Source: Meiothermus sp.
Lineage (GTDB): Bacteria > Deinococcota > Deinococci > Deinococcales > Thermaceae
Length of the DNA: 46,746 nucleotides
Assembly (NCBI GenBank): GCA_026004095.1
Contig: BPIL01000018.1
Span: forward strand, 1-46,746
Direction of reading: 5' to 3'
Shown: positions 7,540-17,448 of the stretch, piece by piece
How positions within the stretch are numbered: the first letter of the stretch is position 1
How the letters are laid out: every line of letters starts with the position of its first letter
Program-made: the position numbers and the translations under genes
Notes under the pieces: model-generated
What the model saw: only the letters and a program-made list of their open reading frames with translations
What the model was told of the DNA's origin: nothing
Database searches by the model: none

Positions 7540-8965
7540 ATGGTACTTTCTGGCGGAGGGGTCGAGCTTCTGGGCGGGGCGATGTTTATTGCAGCCCTGG
7601 TGCTGATCTTTACCGGCTACCCGGTGGCCTTTGCCCTCGGTGGGGTATCCCTCATCTTTGGGGCAGTGGGTATTGCCATTGGTGAGTTCGACCTTCGCTT
7701 CGTGGGGAGCCTGCCCCAGCGCATCTTTGGCATTATGTCGAACTACACCCTGCTGGCCATTCCATACTTTATTTTCCTGGGGCTCATTCTGGAAAAATCC
7801 AAGCTGGCCGAGCAGCTTTTAGACACGGTGGGGCAGCTTTTTGGGCCTATCCGGGGTGGGGTGGCTATTGCGGTGGTGCTGGTGGGTACGCTGCTGGCGG
7901 CCACAACCGGTGTGGTGGCGGCTACCGTGGTGGCGATGGGCCTTATCTCGTTGCCGGTGATGCTCAAGTACGGCTACAGCAGGCCCCTGGCCACGGGGGT
8001 GATTGCGGCCTCGGGCACCCTGGGCCAGATCATTCCGCCCAGCATCGTGCTGGTGGTGCTGGGCGACCAACTAGGGATTAGCGTGGGTGATCTGTTCTTG
8101 GGAGCGCTGATACCGGGGTTGATCCTCTCGGGTGGGCTGATTCTGTTGGTGGCTTTGGTGGCCCTGTTCCGGCCCAAGCTGGCCCCCGCCCTGCCACCGG
8201 AGGCCCGCCCCTACCAGGGCTGGGAGCTAACCCGGCGGGCTTTGGTGGCCCTGGTGCCGCCGGTGCTGTTGATTTTGTTTGTGCTGGGCAGCATTTTCTT
8301 TGGCATCGCCACCCCCACCGAGGCCGGGGCGGTGGGCTCTATTGCTGCGCTGTTGATGGCGGCTGCCTACCGTCGCTTGAGCTGGAAGGTGTTTCGTGAT
8401 GCCGTGGTCGAGACGGCGCGCTTCACCAGCATGGTGATCTTCATCCTGATTGGGGCGACCGCCTTCAGCCTGATTTTTAGGGGCCTCGAGGGCGACAAGC
8501 TGGTGAAAGACATCCTGGTGGCGCTGCCCGGTGGAGAAATAGGGTTCATCGTGTTTGTGATGGTGCTGGTCTTTGTGCTGGGCTTTTTTATCGATTTCTT
8601 TGAAATTTGCTTCATTGTGGTGCCCCTGGTGCTGCCGGCGGCCACCGCCATCTGGACGGCCCAGGCCGAGGCCTTGCAGATGGCCGGTAACTACGACCTT
8701 TCCACCGAGGCTTTCGTGCAGCAAAAGCTATTGTGGTTTGGCATTGTGCTGGCCATGAACCTGCAGACCAGCTTCCTCACCCCGCCCTTTGGCTTTGCCC
8801 TCTTCTACCTGCGCGGGGTGGCCCCGCCGGAGGTCAAGACCACCGAGATCTACAAAGGGGTGATTCCCTTCATTATTGTCCAGCTCATTGTGCTGGTGAC
8901 TCGTAATTGCCTTCCCCAGCCTGAGCAGTTGGCTGCCCTCGCTGCGGGGGGTGCCGGGGGGCTAG
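7540..8965 (+). CDS. dctM: TRAP transporter large permease subunit, frameshifted near the C-terminus
   Basis: The DctM subunit, normally a 12-13 helix membrane protein that forms the transport path. VAFALGGVSLIFG, TGVVAATVVAMGLISLPVM and SGTLGQIIPPSIVLVVLGD are family signatures. The frame reads well to QLIVLV (8898). There an extra A at about 8899 shifts the ribosome into 180 codons of antisense of the next gene. Deleting that base gives LVLVIAFPSLSSWLPSLRG and a stop at 8963-8965, the expected ~474 residues and a normal C-terminal helix. The corrected end overlaps the converging oxidoreductase by 4 bp, which supports it. Either a sequencing error or a recent mutation. Confidence 0.85.
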
Positions 8966-9925
8966 GGGATCAGCAGCACCTTGCCGGTGGTCTCGCGGCT
9001 TTGCAGCGCCCGGTGGGCCTGGGCGGCCTGGGCCAGGGGGAACTCGGCCCCGATTCGGATTTTGAGCTGGCCTTCCAGGGCCCAGCGCATTACATCGCCG
9101 GCCCGCCACTCCAGCTCCTCTCGGGTCTGGGTGTAGTGCCACAGGGAGGGCCGGGTCAGGTAGAGGCCGCCCTTCTGGTTGAGGACTTGTGGGTTGAAGG
9201 GGGGCACCGGCCCGCTGCTCTGCCCGTACAGCACCAGCATGCCCCGGATGCGCAGGCTGTTCAGGCTGCCTTCCCAGGTGGACTGCCCCACCCCGTCGTA
9301 GACCACATCCACCCCTTTGCCGCCGGTAATTTCGCGGGCTTTCTGGTCGAAGCCTTCGTAGGGCAGGGCGTAATCGGCCCCGGCTTCCTTGGCCAGGGCC
9401 CGCTTTTCCTCCGAGGAGGCGGTGGCGATAACGGTGGCCCCAATTCGCTTGGCCATCTGGATTAAGAGAAGCCCCACCCCGCCAGCCCCGGCGTGCACGA
9501 GGCAGGTCTCACCGGCCTTGAGGGGGTAGGTGCTGTACACCAGGTAGTGGGCGGTCATGCCCTGCAGCATGCCGGCCACGGCAATTTTGGGTCCTCGAGC
9601 CCATCGGGTATCTGCACCAGTTTGTCGGCGGGCACCACGGCGTACTCGGCGTAGCTGCCCTGCACGTTGGAGTAGACCACCCGGTCGCCGGGCTTCACGC
9701 CGGCCACCCCCGGCCCCACCGCCTCGACCACACCGGCCCCCTCCTCGCCCACCGTGAAGGGGGTGGGGACGCTGTACAGGCCGGAGCGCTTGTAGGTATC
9801 AATAAAGTTGACCCCAATGGCCTGAAGCCGCACCAGGGCCTGGCCCTCGCCGGGGGTGGGAACGGGATTTCCTCCAGTTGCAGGGCCTCGAGGCCGCCGG
9901 GCTGGTGTACGCGAATGGCTTTCAT
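8962..9925 (-). pseudogene. qor: NADPH:quinone oxidoreductase (zeta-crystallin type), two frame breaks
   Basis: Medium-chain dehydrogenase/reductase spread over three frames. It starts MKAIRVHQPGGLEALQLEEIP, continues GEGQALVRLQAIGVNFIDTYKRSG with the QOR signature, then VAGMLQGMTAHYLVYSTYPL and the NADPH site HAGAGGVGLLLIQMAK. One missing C in the run near 9853-9857 and one missing A in the AAAA-type run near 9583-9586 restore a 321-residue protein of family length. No other damage is visible, so base errors or very recent decay are equally possible. It starts 2 bp after the nagZ stop and also has its own leaderless -10 box (TAATCT, 9932-9937). QORs reduce quinones with NADPH by one electron. 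Confidence 0.82.
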
Positions 9926-9927
9926 AG

Positions 9928-11464
9928 CTATAGATTAACCCGATTTTGGCGCAGCTTGAACGGCAAGGAACCCCGGGCCCGCGCGCCGCCCAGCACCTTG
10001 ACCAGGGCCCGCAGGGTGGGGGCGCGGAAGCCATAGGTCACGAAGGCCGGTTTGCGCAGGCTCAGGATGTGGTAGGGGTTCCACAAAGCGATGTGCGCGG
10101 CCCGTTTGCCCAGGGTGAAGGCCTGCTTGAGGAGCCGGGTTTCCGCTTCGCTCAGGCGGCCGCGACCGACCGAGACCACCAGCAGGTAGTCGGCCGTGGC
10201 GGCGGCCTGTTCCAGCCCGCTCTTGAAGGCATCGGCCTGTTGGGGGTCGTAGACAAACTGACTGACCCCGGCGAAGCGGGTCTTGAGCAGATCGGCAAAG
10301 TCCTTGACCGCGAGGGTCTCGCCGTAGGGGCCGGCCTCGAAGGTGCTGCCCGCCGAGACCAGCAAAATTCGATCCGAGCGCCGGGGGCGCAGCGGCCGGC
10401 GGTAGGCGGTAATGCTCCGCAGGGCCACCTGTTCCATGAGGGCCTGGTCGCGCTTCTGCTGGGCTGGGGGGTAGGGCTGGGCCTGGCCGGGGAAGCGCAT
10501 GGGCGGCCTCCAGCAGACGCAGTTGGCTTTGCCGGGCCTGTTCCTCGGAAAGTGAGCCGTTTTCCAGGGCTTGCTGGATGGCGGTGGCCTGGGCGATATG
10601 CACCTCGGGCTGGCCCAGCGACAGAATCATATCGGCCCCGGCCTGCAAGCTTTTTACGGCAGCCTCGCCGATGGGGTAGTTTTTGCTGATGGCTTTCATG
10701 TCCAGCGCATCGGTGACGATGATGCCCTGAAAGCCCAGTTTTTTACGCAAGAACCCGGTGAGGATTTTTTTAGAGAGGGTGGCCGGGTGCTGTTTGTCCA
10801 GGGCGGGGAAGCGGATATGGGCGCTCATAATCGAGCTGATCTGGGCTTCCACAGCTTTGCGAAAGGGGTAGAGTTCGGTGCGCTCGAGCTCTTCCAGCGT
10901 TTTATTCACCACTGGCAGCTCGAGGTGCGAGTCCAGGAAGGTGTCGCCGTGTCCGGGGAAATGCTTGATGGCAGCCATTACCCCGGCCTGCTCGAGGCCC
11001 CGGGCCCAGGCCAGGGACAGCCGGGCTACTTTTTTGGGGTCGGAGCCAAAGCTGCGGTCGCCGATCACCGGGTTTTGGGGGTTGGTGTTCACGTCCACGG
11101 AGGGGGCAAAGTTCCAGTTGATGCCCAGCGAGATGAGGGCACGGCCCACCGCCGCCCCCACCGCTTCGGCCGTCTTGACCTCCCCCACCGCGCCCAGGGC
11201 CATCGGGGAGGGGGCCAGGGCAAACTCCAGTACCCGCTGCACCGCCCCGCCCTCCTGGTCAATGGCAATCCAGGCCTGGGGCCCCAGCACCGCGCGAATC
11301 TCGGCCACCAGTTGGCGAACCTGCTCGGGGTTCTGGATGTTTTTGCGAAACAGGCACACCCCCCCAAAGCGGTAGCGCTCGAGGTGGGCGCGGGTGGCCG
11401 CGTCCAGGGTGGGGCCGGGGATGTCGATCATCATCAGGCTGGTGGCTAGGTATAGGTTTTCCAT
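9928..11464 (-). pseudogene. nagZ: Beta-N-acetylhexosaminidase (NagZ family, GH3), one frame break
   Basis: GH3 family enzyme that releases GlcNAc from peptidoglycan fragments. N-terminal half: MMIDIPGPTLD, FGGVCLFRKNI, IAIDQEGGAVQRV, VMAAIKHFPGHGDTFLDSH (the KHFPGHG motif with the catalytic-site histidine) and IIVTDALDMKAI, the nucleophile aspartate region. After LRLLEAA (about 10500) the frame changes: removing one C from the CCC at about 10498-10500 joins it to MRFPGQAQPYPPA and the C-terminal GH3 domain ending NRVNL. The corrected protein is about 512 residues. The ATG at 11464 has AGAGGT just upstream; the open frame beyond it to 11896 is not part of the protein. It is divergent from nagA. 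Confidence 0.85.
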
Positions 11465-11923
11465 GGTTACCTCTGCATTGTATGACCCTGAGGCCGCGGA
11501 GGCTGTAAAGCGTGGTCTGCTGGTTCCGGGCCGGAAACAGTTGCGTGATAGAAGGGCCGGGATGTGTGGGCATACGCGCCGGGGTTTAGTATTCCTGTAG
11601 GATGTCTGTGCGGTTTGCATAGATTGAAGCGCAGATTTCACCCGACCTATGAAGCGCTGTTGCTGCCTGTCGACACCCCTCGCAACCCATCGAGCCGGCC
11701 CCAGCGGCGGGGTTGCGATGCTATGCGGTGGAGGCTCGACCAGATGAACACACCCGGCAGTCCAGCCGCCATTGCCAAAGTTGCTTGCGGGTGGTTCTTG
11801 TGGGCCTCGGAGAGCCCTGCCCGGGGGATATGATACCGGGCGGACGGGCTTCCGGACAGCCTGGAAATGGCCCACGGCAAGCCTGGGGAAAACCACAGGC
11901 CATCGCTGAGATTGGGACGATAG
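11465..11923. other. 459-bp divergent intergenic region between nagZ and nagA
   Basis: No protein I recognise in either strand. On the nagZ side, TACAAT (minus strand, 11477-11482) lies just before the nagZ SD. At 11681-11717 is a strong two-tier hairpin: CGCAACCC pairs with GGGTTGCG and inside it GCCG (694-697) with CGGC (705-708). This could be a structured leader RNA or a DNA operator; it does not match the glmS ribozyme or other riboswitch classes I know. Near nagA no TAnnnT box at leaderless distance is evident. Confidence 0.4.
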
Positions 11924-13023
11924 ATGAGCGCAACTTGTCGGAACACTGATAACCCCCAGCTTTCTTATCCGGGTCGTCTGGCCTTTTCGGAGCGCATCGA
12001 GGCCCTGGAGCCGCTGGAGGCCGATCGGGCAGTCCGGGGCTTTACATTCTGCCGGGTTTTATAGACCTGCACGTGCATGGGGGCGATGGGGCCGACTGCA
12101 TGGATGGGGAGCAGGCCGTGCGGCGGATGGCCCGCTTCCACGCCCGGCATGGCACCACCGCCCTGCTCGCCACCACCGTCACGGCGCCGCTGGAGGAGCT
12201 CGAGGCCGCTTTGCGGGGCATCGCTGCGGTGGTGCAGAACCCCGGCCCTGGGGAGGCGCGGGTGCTGGGGGTGCATCTGGAGGGGCCGTTTATCAGCCCG
12301 GAAAGGCTGGGGGCCCAGCCGCCCTACGCCCTCGAGCCCAGCATCGCGACCATGCGCTACCTGCTTTCCCTGGCCCCAATTCGAGTGGTGACGCTGGCCC
12401 CCGAACGGCCGGGGGCGCTCGAGCTAATCCGCTTCCTGAGTGAGCAGGGGGTGCGGGTGCAGCAAGGCCACACAGCGGCCACCTATGCCCAGGCGCTGGC
12501 GGGTTTTGAGGCCGGGGCCCAGGGTTTTACCCATTTCTACAACGCCATGACCCCCCTGCACCACCGCGAGCCGGGGGTGGTGGGGCTGGGCCTCGAGCGC
12601 GCCCGCTGGGCCGAGGTTATCCCGGACGGACTGCACGTGCACCCGGCGGCCATCCGTGCGCTGGCCCGAGCCATCCCCCAGACCTATGCTGTAACCGATG
12701 CGGTGGCTGCTGCAGGGACGGCCCGAGGGGGAGTACCGGTTGGGGCGGCACCGCGTCTACAAGAAAAGCCAAGGGGTTTTCCTGGCCGATGGCACCCTGG
12801 CTGGGAGCGCCCTTACCATGGACAGGGCTGCGTATAATCTGCGCTGCTGGGGCTATACCGTGCCTGAGGTGATGCAGATGACCTCGAGCTTTGCCGCCCA
12901 GTACCTGGGAATCCCGCATGGGCTGGAGATAGGCCAGGCCCGCCGACCTGGTGGTGCTCGACGAGCAGGCTGCGGCTTGTGGAGGTGTATGTGCGAGGCC
13001 AGAAAGTGGAGGTCTCTGGATGA
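11924..13023 (+). pseudogene. nagA: N-acetylglucosamine-6-phosphate deacetylase, four frame breaks
   Basis: Amidohydrolase that converts GlcNAc-6-P to glucosamine-6-P. Clear motifs: PGFIDLHVHGGDG (metal-binding HxH), VLGVHLEGPFISP (metal Glu), QQGHTAA, HFYNAMTPLHHREPG, and DAVAAAG then FLADGTLAGSALTMD. Four single-base changes interrupt it: a missing G at 12036-12039, an extra A near 12718, an extra C at 12939-12941 and an extra G near 12968. Correcting all four yields one continuous protein ending VEVYVRGQKVEVSG with the stop TGA (13021-13023) overlapping the next ATG. No internal stop codons remain, so the gene is otherwise well preserved. Confidence 0.85.
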
Positions 13024-14064
13024 GAGCGGTCGAAACCAAGATGTTCAAAGAGGCCCATCAAGCCCCTGCGGTGGTGGAGCAGGCCCTGCGAGAAAACAAG
13101 AGCGAGATGGAGCTGCTCGGCACCTTCCTGCGCCGCCACACCCCGCCCTTTGCGCTGACGGTGGCTCGAGGTAGCTCCGACCATGCAGCCCTGTACGGCA
13201 AGTATCTAATCGAAAGCCTGCTGGGCCTGGTCTGCTCCTCGGCCATCCCCTCGGTGCACACGGTTTACGGGCAGCGCCTGGCCCTGAGCCGGGCGTTGGT
13301 GATCGCCATCTCGCAGTCGGGCCAGAGCCCGGATCTGATCGAGGTCACCCGCCAGGCCCGGCGCGATGGGGCCCTGACCCTGGCCCTGGTCAACCAGGAG
13401 CACTCCCCCCTGGCCCAGACCGCCGAGGTGGTGCTGCCGCTGTGGGCGGGCCTCGAGGAAGCGGTGGCGGCCACCAAAAGCTACCTGGCCGCCCTGGCCT
13501 CGCTGGCCCAGTTGGTCGCCGCCTGGGCCGAAGACAAACCCCTCAAAGAAGCCCTGGCGAGGCTGCCGGAAGCCATGTACAAAGCCGCTGAGGCCAACTG
13601 GCAGGCCGGGCTGGAGCCGCTGGTGGAAGCAGAAAACGGCCTGGTGGTGGGGCGGGGCTACGCTTTTGCGGTGGCCAACGAGCTGGCCCTCAAGCTCAAG
13701 GAGACCAGCGCCTTTCACGCCGAGGCCATGTCGGGCGCCGAGCTTTTGCACGGCCCGGTGGCGCTGGTGGAACCCGACTTCCCCCTGCTGGTGCTGGCTC
13801 CCAAAGACAAACCCCTGCCCGGCATGCTGAGCCTGCTGGAAAACCTGCGCGGTAAAGGCGGACACCTGCTGGTGGCCTCCTCCGAAAGCGAGGCGCTGGA
13901 GCTGGCCCACACCCCCTTGCCGCTCCCCGGCAGGCTCCACCCGGTGCTGGACTCCATTCTGCTGGCCCAGGCCTTTCTACCCCTTTGCCGCCGAACTCTC
14001 GGTGGCCCGGGGCTTCAACCCCGATGCCCCGCGCAACCTGTCCAAGGTGACCCGCACGCGCTGA
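13020..14064 (+). CDS. nagB-II: SIS-domain glucosamine-6-phosphate deaminase-like protein, late frameshift
   Basis: About 348 residues with two SIS (sugar isomerase) domains but no glutaminase domain. ARGSSDHAALYGKYL, ISQSGQSPDLIEVTRQARRDG and ATKSYLAALASL in the first domain and VVGRGYAFAVANELALKLKET plus SGAELLHGPVALV in the second match GlmS-like proteins and the NagB-II deaminases. It overlaps nagA (ATGA), so converting glucosamine-6-P to fructose-6-P fits the context. Near 13976 an extra T in TTT shifts the frame; removing it restores FYPFAAELSVARGFNPDAPRN and the stop at 14062-14064, the usual C-terminus of this family. The raw frame runs on spuriously to 14117. Confidence 0.82.
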
Positions 14065-14080
14065 GGCGCTTCGGATTGGG

Positions 14081-14086
14081 TAGGAT
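14081..14086 (+). promoter_or_regulatory. Leaderless -10 box of hbd
   Basis: TAGGAT six bases before the hbd ATG, in the 28-bp gap after the SIS gene; no Shine-Dalgarno sequence is present. Confidence 0.45.
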
Positions 14087-14092
14087 ACAGCT

Positions 14093-14965
14093 ATGGAAAT
14101 TCGCAAGATTGGTGTGATCGGAGCGGGGCAGATGGGAGCGGGCATTGCCCAGGTGGCGGCCCAGGCGGGGTACACGGTGGTGTTGCGCGACCTCGAGCAG
14201 GCCTTCCTCGAGCGCGGCCTTAGCAGCATTAAGCGTTCCATCGGCAAGCTGCTGGAAAAAGGTAAGCTCGACCAGCAGGCCCACGACGCGGCCCTGGCCC
14301 GCATCACCACCACCACCCACCTATCCGACCTCAACGACTGCGACCTGGTGATCGAGGCCATCGTGGAGCACGAGCCCACCAAGCTCGAGCTTTTCCGCGA
14401 GCTCGACGCCCTCCTCCAGCCCGCAGCCATCCTGGCCTCCAACACCTCCTCGATTCCCATCACCCGCCTGGCCTCGGCCACCCGCCGGCCGGAGCGCTTT
14501 ATCGGGATGCACTTTATGAACCCGGTGCCCCTGATGGAGCTGGTGGAGGTAATCCGGGGCTACCTCACCGACGAGGCCACCACCCAGGCCGTGCTGGAGG
14601 TGGCCCGCCGCATGGGCAAGACCCCGGTGGAGGTCAACGACTACCCCGGTTTCGTCTCCAACCGCATCCTGCTGCCCATGCTCAACGAGGCCATCCAGTG
14701 CGTGATGGAGGGGGTGGCCACGCCCGAGGCCATCGACCAGGTGATGAAGCTGGGCATGAACCATCCCATGGGCCCCCTCACCCTGGCCGACTTCATCGGC
14801 CTGGACACCTGCCTCTCCATCATGGAGGTGTTGCACCGGGGGCTGGGCGATGACAAATACCGGCCCTCGCCCCTGCTGCGCAAGATGGTGCAGGCCGGGC
14901 TTTTGGGCCGCAAGAGCGGGCGGGGTTTTTACCGCTACGACGAAAAGGGCAACAAGATCGGATGA
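14093..14965 (+). CDS. hbd: 3-hydroxybutyryl-CoA dehydrogenase
   Basis: A 290-residue NAD(P)-dependent 3-hydroxyacyl-CoA dehydrogenase. The Rossmann motif [21 protein letters not shown] is at residues 6-26. The catalytic region has [12 protein letters not shown], then [20 protein letters not shown] with the active-site histidine and glutamate, and [17 protein letters not shown] in the dimer domain. Length fits the short single-domain (Hbd/PaaH) type, acting in acetoacetyl-CoA/3-hydroxybutyryl-CoA interconversion, fatty-acid breakdown or phenylacetate catabolism. It overlaps the following VOC gene by ATGA, so the two are translationally coupled. Confidence 0.92.
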   Translation: MEIRKIGVIGAGQMGAGIAQVAAQAGYTVVLRDLEQAFLERGLSSIKRSIGKLLEKGKLDQQAHDAALARITTTTHLSDLNDCDLVIEAIVEHEPTKLELFRELDALLQPAAILASNTSSIPITRLASATRRPERFIGMHFMNPVPLMELVEVIRGYLTDEATTQAVLEVARRMGKTPVEVNDYPGFVSNRILLPMLNEAIQCVMEGVATPEAIDQVMKLGMNHPMGPLTLADFIGLDTCLSIMEVLHRGLGDDKYRPSPLLRKMVQAGLLGRKSGRGFYRYDEKGNKIG

Positions 14966-15621
14966 CCCGGCTGGATCACCTGGTGCTGGCCGCCCAGACC
15001 CTGCAGGAGGGGGTGGAGTACGTTCAGGACACCCTGGAGGTGCTGCTCCCATCGGCGGGGGGCCGGCACCCCTTGATGGGCACCCACAACCGCTTGCTGA
15101 ACCTGGGGGGCGGCGTGTATCTGGAGATCATCGCCATTGATCCCCAGGCGCCCGCGCCGGGCCGCCCGCGCTGGTTCGAGCTGGATCGCTTCACCGGGCC
15201 GCCGCGCCTCCTGACCTGGGTGGCCCGCGCCGAGGGCCTCGAGCGCTACGCTGCGCTGGGGCTGGGCCCGGTAACCAAAGCCAGCCGGGGCGACCTCGAG
15301 TGGCACATCACCCTCCCCGAGGACGGGCGCCTGCACTGGGGCGGGGTGGTGCCCTACCTGATTGAGTGGGGCGCCCGGCACCCTACCGATACCCTGCCGG
15401 ACACCGGCTGCCGCCTGCTGGCCTGGAAGCTACAGCACCCCCAGCCCGAGGCCGTGGCCCTGGTGCTGCAACAACTGGGCCTCGAGTATTCGTTAGAAGC
15501 GGCTTTCCATCCGGGGCTCTGGGCCCTCCTCCAGACCCCCGCCGGACGCAAGGTGCTCTTTAGCCAGGCTGGGGGCTCTGCCGGACAAAAAACCGGCCCA
15601 GCCAGTCCAGAAATCGGCTGA
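14962..15621 (+). CDS. VOC-superfamily (glyoxalase-like domain) protein
   Basis: A 219-residue protein starting [21 protein letters not shown], the pattern of glyoxalase-like (PF13468-type) VOC proteins, with [23 protein letters not shown] and, further on, [28 protein letters not shown] proteins bind a metal through His/Glu residues and catalyse varied isomerisations or cleavages; the reaction here cannot be read from sequence. Coupling to hbd suggests acyl-CoA or ketone metabolism, but that is only context. The 3' end overlaps the converging ParB-fold gene by 62 bp, which is unusual. Confidence 0.75.
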   Translation: MTRLDHLVLAAQTLQEGVEYVQDTLEVLLPSAGGRHPLMGTHNRLLNLGGGVYLEIIAIDPQAPAPGRPRWFELDRFTGPPRLLTWVARAEGLERYAALGLGPVTKASRGDLEWHITLPEDGRLHWGGVVPYLIEWGARHPTDTLPDTGCRLLAWKLQHPQPEAVALVLQQLGLEYSLEAAFHPGLWALLQTPAGRKVLFSQAGGSAGQKTGPASPEIG

Positions 15622-16468
15622 TGGGGCCTTTCTGGACGCTGCGTTGCACCGAAAGGGCCGCCTCTTCGGGGCCCACATCGTGCCCGATGGCCTGGGACAG
15701 GAAGTAGCGGTGGTCGGAGATCCATAGGTACAGATCGGCCTCGGTGCGGCCCGGGAAGTTTTTCAGCACGCCGTTCTCGCGAATCTCCAGAATGGTGGGC
15801 AGGTAGAGGTTGTCGTACCAGTCGGCGACCGCCTCTTCCCAGCCAATCGAGCGCTTCTGGTCGAGGCCCATGAAGTACTGATGGGTGCGGATGTGATCGA
15901 GCAGCACGTCGTAGCGGCCGGGCCGGCTGAACAGGATGGGTTCGTGGTTGGGGCGCAGCTCGGGCAGCCGGGTCTGCTCTAGAAACGCGGCGTACTCGCC
16001 CTTCAGAATCACATCTTTGAGGGTGTCGTCGGGGTCGAGATCTACCGGCACCTCGAGCTCGATCACGTAAGCGTCTATGTAGTGCTGGCCCTGGGCTTTG
16101 GCTAAAGCGGTGCGGTGGTTGCCGTCTTTCACAAAGTAGGCATCGCCAACCTTATAAACGTGGATAGGGGGAAACTCCACACCCTCGAGCTGGGCCTGCC
16201 GGAGCTTGGTCCAGCGATCCAGGGTAAAGGGTTCTTTGGGCATGAACTCGGCGTCGAAGTCGCCATAGCGATCAACCGAGCCGATGATTTTATCCACCTC
16301 TATGGTTTGCAATCCTTTGTACGACTCACCCCGGGGGCGCAGGCTGGAAACCGCGCTGTAGGGCAGCAGATCGTTGGGCTGGCCGCGCAGGCGACGCAGA
16401 ATATCGTGAACCAATACACGGCGTGACAACGCCTCGGCTTCTAGCTGGGCTTGACGCTCTGAATCCAT
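15560..16468 (-). CDS. ParB/sulfiredoxin-fold protein (DUF4032-like)
   Basis: About 302 residues. The middle has IHVYKVGDAYFVKDGNHRTALAKAQG, the ParB/Srx-fold core with DGNHR, preceded by YKGLQTIEVDKIIGSVDRYGDFDAEFMP. The C-terminal part (IGWEEAVADWYDNLYLPTILEIRENG) resembles uncharacterised DUF4032-type proteins of cyanobacteria and actinobacteria. ParB-fold proteins can be nucleases, CTPases or kinases; none can be assigned. It has no ParA partner nearby (the ParA at 1.2 kb is far away). ATG at 16468 is preferred because AGGGTG precedes it; a GTG at 16477 is possible. Its 3' end overlaps the VOC gene. Confidence 0.7.
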   Translation of the reverse strand: MDSERQAQLEAEALSRRVLVHDILRRLRGQPNDLLPYSAVSSLRPRGESYKGLQTIEVDKIIGSVDRYGDFDAEFMPKEPFTLDRWTKLRQAQLEGVEFPPIHVYKVGDAYFVKDGNHRTALAKAQGQHYIDAYVIELEVPVDLDPDDTLKDVILKGEYAAFLEQTRLPELRPNHEPILFSRPGRYDVLLDHIRTHQYFMGLDQKRSIGWEEAVADWYDNLYLPTILEIRENGVLKNFPGRTEADLYLWISDHRYFLSQAIGHDVGPEEAALSVQRSVQKGPISRFLDWLGRFFVRQSPQPG

Positions 16469-16624
16469 GGGCTTCACCCTGATGCGCTCCGAGAGGTGTG
16501 AGTGGCCGGTAGTTTGCCGAAGGGCTGTGCTGTGGTGGATTGAGGTTGAAGCGCCTTATCCAACCCCATTTCGAGTATAACCCAACACCCCAATCCTCTA
16601 TCGAGATGCTGTAGAAATCGGCGC

Positions 16625-16652
16625 GGCCACCCGTCCCTGGGAGCGGGTGGCC
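16625..16652 (-). terminator. Hairpin downstream of the Crp/Fnr gene
   Basis: A perfect 9-bp inverted repeat, GGCCACCCG and CGGGTGGCC, with a 10-base loop lies 26 bp after the regulator's stop. No clear T-tract follows on the minus strand, so it may be a weak terminator or an mRNA-stabilising hairpin. Confidence 0.45.
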
Positions 16653-16677
16653 TGGGTTACAACGTGGGGCGGGAGGG

Positions 16678-17286
16678 CTAGGCCGCCTCTTTGGATAGCC
16701 GCTCGAGGCCGCTGGGGTTTTCCAGTACCAGCTTGCCGTAGCCGGAGCGGATGTAGCCCTCACGGGTCAGCTCACCGATCACTTTGGTTACGGTCTCGCG
16801 CACCGAACCCACCGCCGAGGCGATCTCGTCGTGGGTGGCCCGCACCCCAATCCGGCCGTTCTTCTCCATAAAGGCCACCGGCGTGCGGGATAGCTCGAGC
16901 AGGGTGGCCGCGATGCGGTTCTTAAGGCGCTGGCCGGAGATGCGCTGAATGGTCTGGTAGGTCTGGCCCAGGGCCCGCACCAGGCCCTGCACCAGCTCGT
17001 GCATCTCCTGCGCAGAAAGCTGCCCGGGTGCCAGGGCATCGATTTTGGTTTCGGTCACAGCCTCGGCGAAGTAGGTGCGCTCGGCGCCGGAGATGACCTC
17101 TTCGCCAAAATACTCACCGGGACGCACGAAACGTAATGTCAGGGCGTTGCCCTCATCGTCCACGCTCTGGAGCCGCACCAGACCTTCCCGTACCCGGTAG
17201 AGCTGATCCTTGGGGCTGGGCTCGCCCGGATAGAGAATGATCTCGCCAGGATCGAAGGTTAGGGTATCAAGGATGCTGGTTTGCAT
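16678..17286 (-). CDS. Crp/Fnr-family transcriptional regulator (SdrP-like)
   Basis: A 202-residue regulator with an N-terminal cyclic-nucleotide-binding-type beta barrel (PGEIILYPGEPSPKDQLYRVREGLVRL, FVRPGEYFGEEVI) and a C-terminal winged helix whose recognition helix reads ATHDEIASAVGSVRETVTKVIGEL. It lacks Fnr-type cysteine clusters and the Arg-Ser pair that contacts cAMP in Crp, so it probably does not bind cAMP. It resembles Thermus SdrP, a ligand-independent activator of stress genes. Start ATG 17286 is preceded by GAGGAGTGA; the TTG at 17304 is too close to the promoter. Downstream hairpin at 16625. Confidence 0.85.
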   Translation of the reverse strand: MQTSILDTLTFDPGEIILYPGEPSPKDQLYRVREGLVRLQSVDDEGNALTLRFVRPGEYFGEEVISGAERTYFAEAVTETKIDALAPGQLSAQEMHELVQGLVRALGQTYQTIQRISGQRLKNRIAATLLELSRTPVAFMEKNGRIGVRATHDEIASAVGSVRETVTKVIGELTREGYIRSGYGKLVLENPSGLERLSKEAA

Positions 17287-17309
17287 GGCTTCATCACTCC
17301 TCAAAACCG

Positions 17310-17338
17310 AGTATAGCAGGCCGGGGTTATTTTGTAAA
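17310..17338 (-). promoter_or_regulatory. Promoter of the Crp/Fnr regulator
   Basis: On the minus strand TTTACA (17333-17338), a 17-bp spacer and TATACT (17310-17315). It predicts a short leader carrying the GAGGAG ribosome-binding site. Confidence 0.75.
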
Positions 17339-17448
17339 CAATCATGTTGATTTATTTGAGGTGAGTGAGGTTACATTTGGAAAAATGTGTAACACCGGCC
17401 TGCTACCCTGCTGTACGCAGGGGCCCCTTGGCTTGGATGTGGGCTGCC

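Noticed and set aside
8966..9465. 500-bp extension of the dctM reading frame, making a 641-residue protein
   Set aside because: It is the antisense of the oxidoreductase gene, appears only because of the frame break at about 8899, and lacks any membrane helix pattern.
11465..11896. 144-residue N-terminal extension of nagZ
   Set aside because: No family similarity, low-complexity composition, and a normal start with ribosome-binding site exists at 11464.
11465..11923. glmS ribozyme or other known riboswitch next to the amino-sugar genes
   Set aside because: None of the conserved core sequences I know is present; only a simple hairpin is seen.
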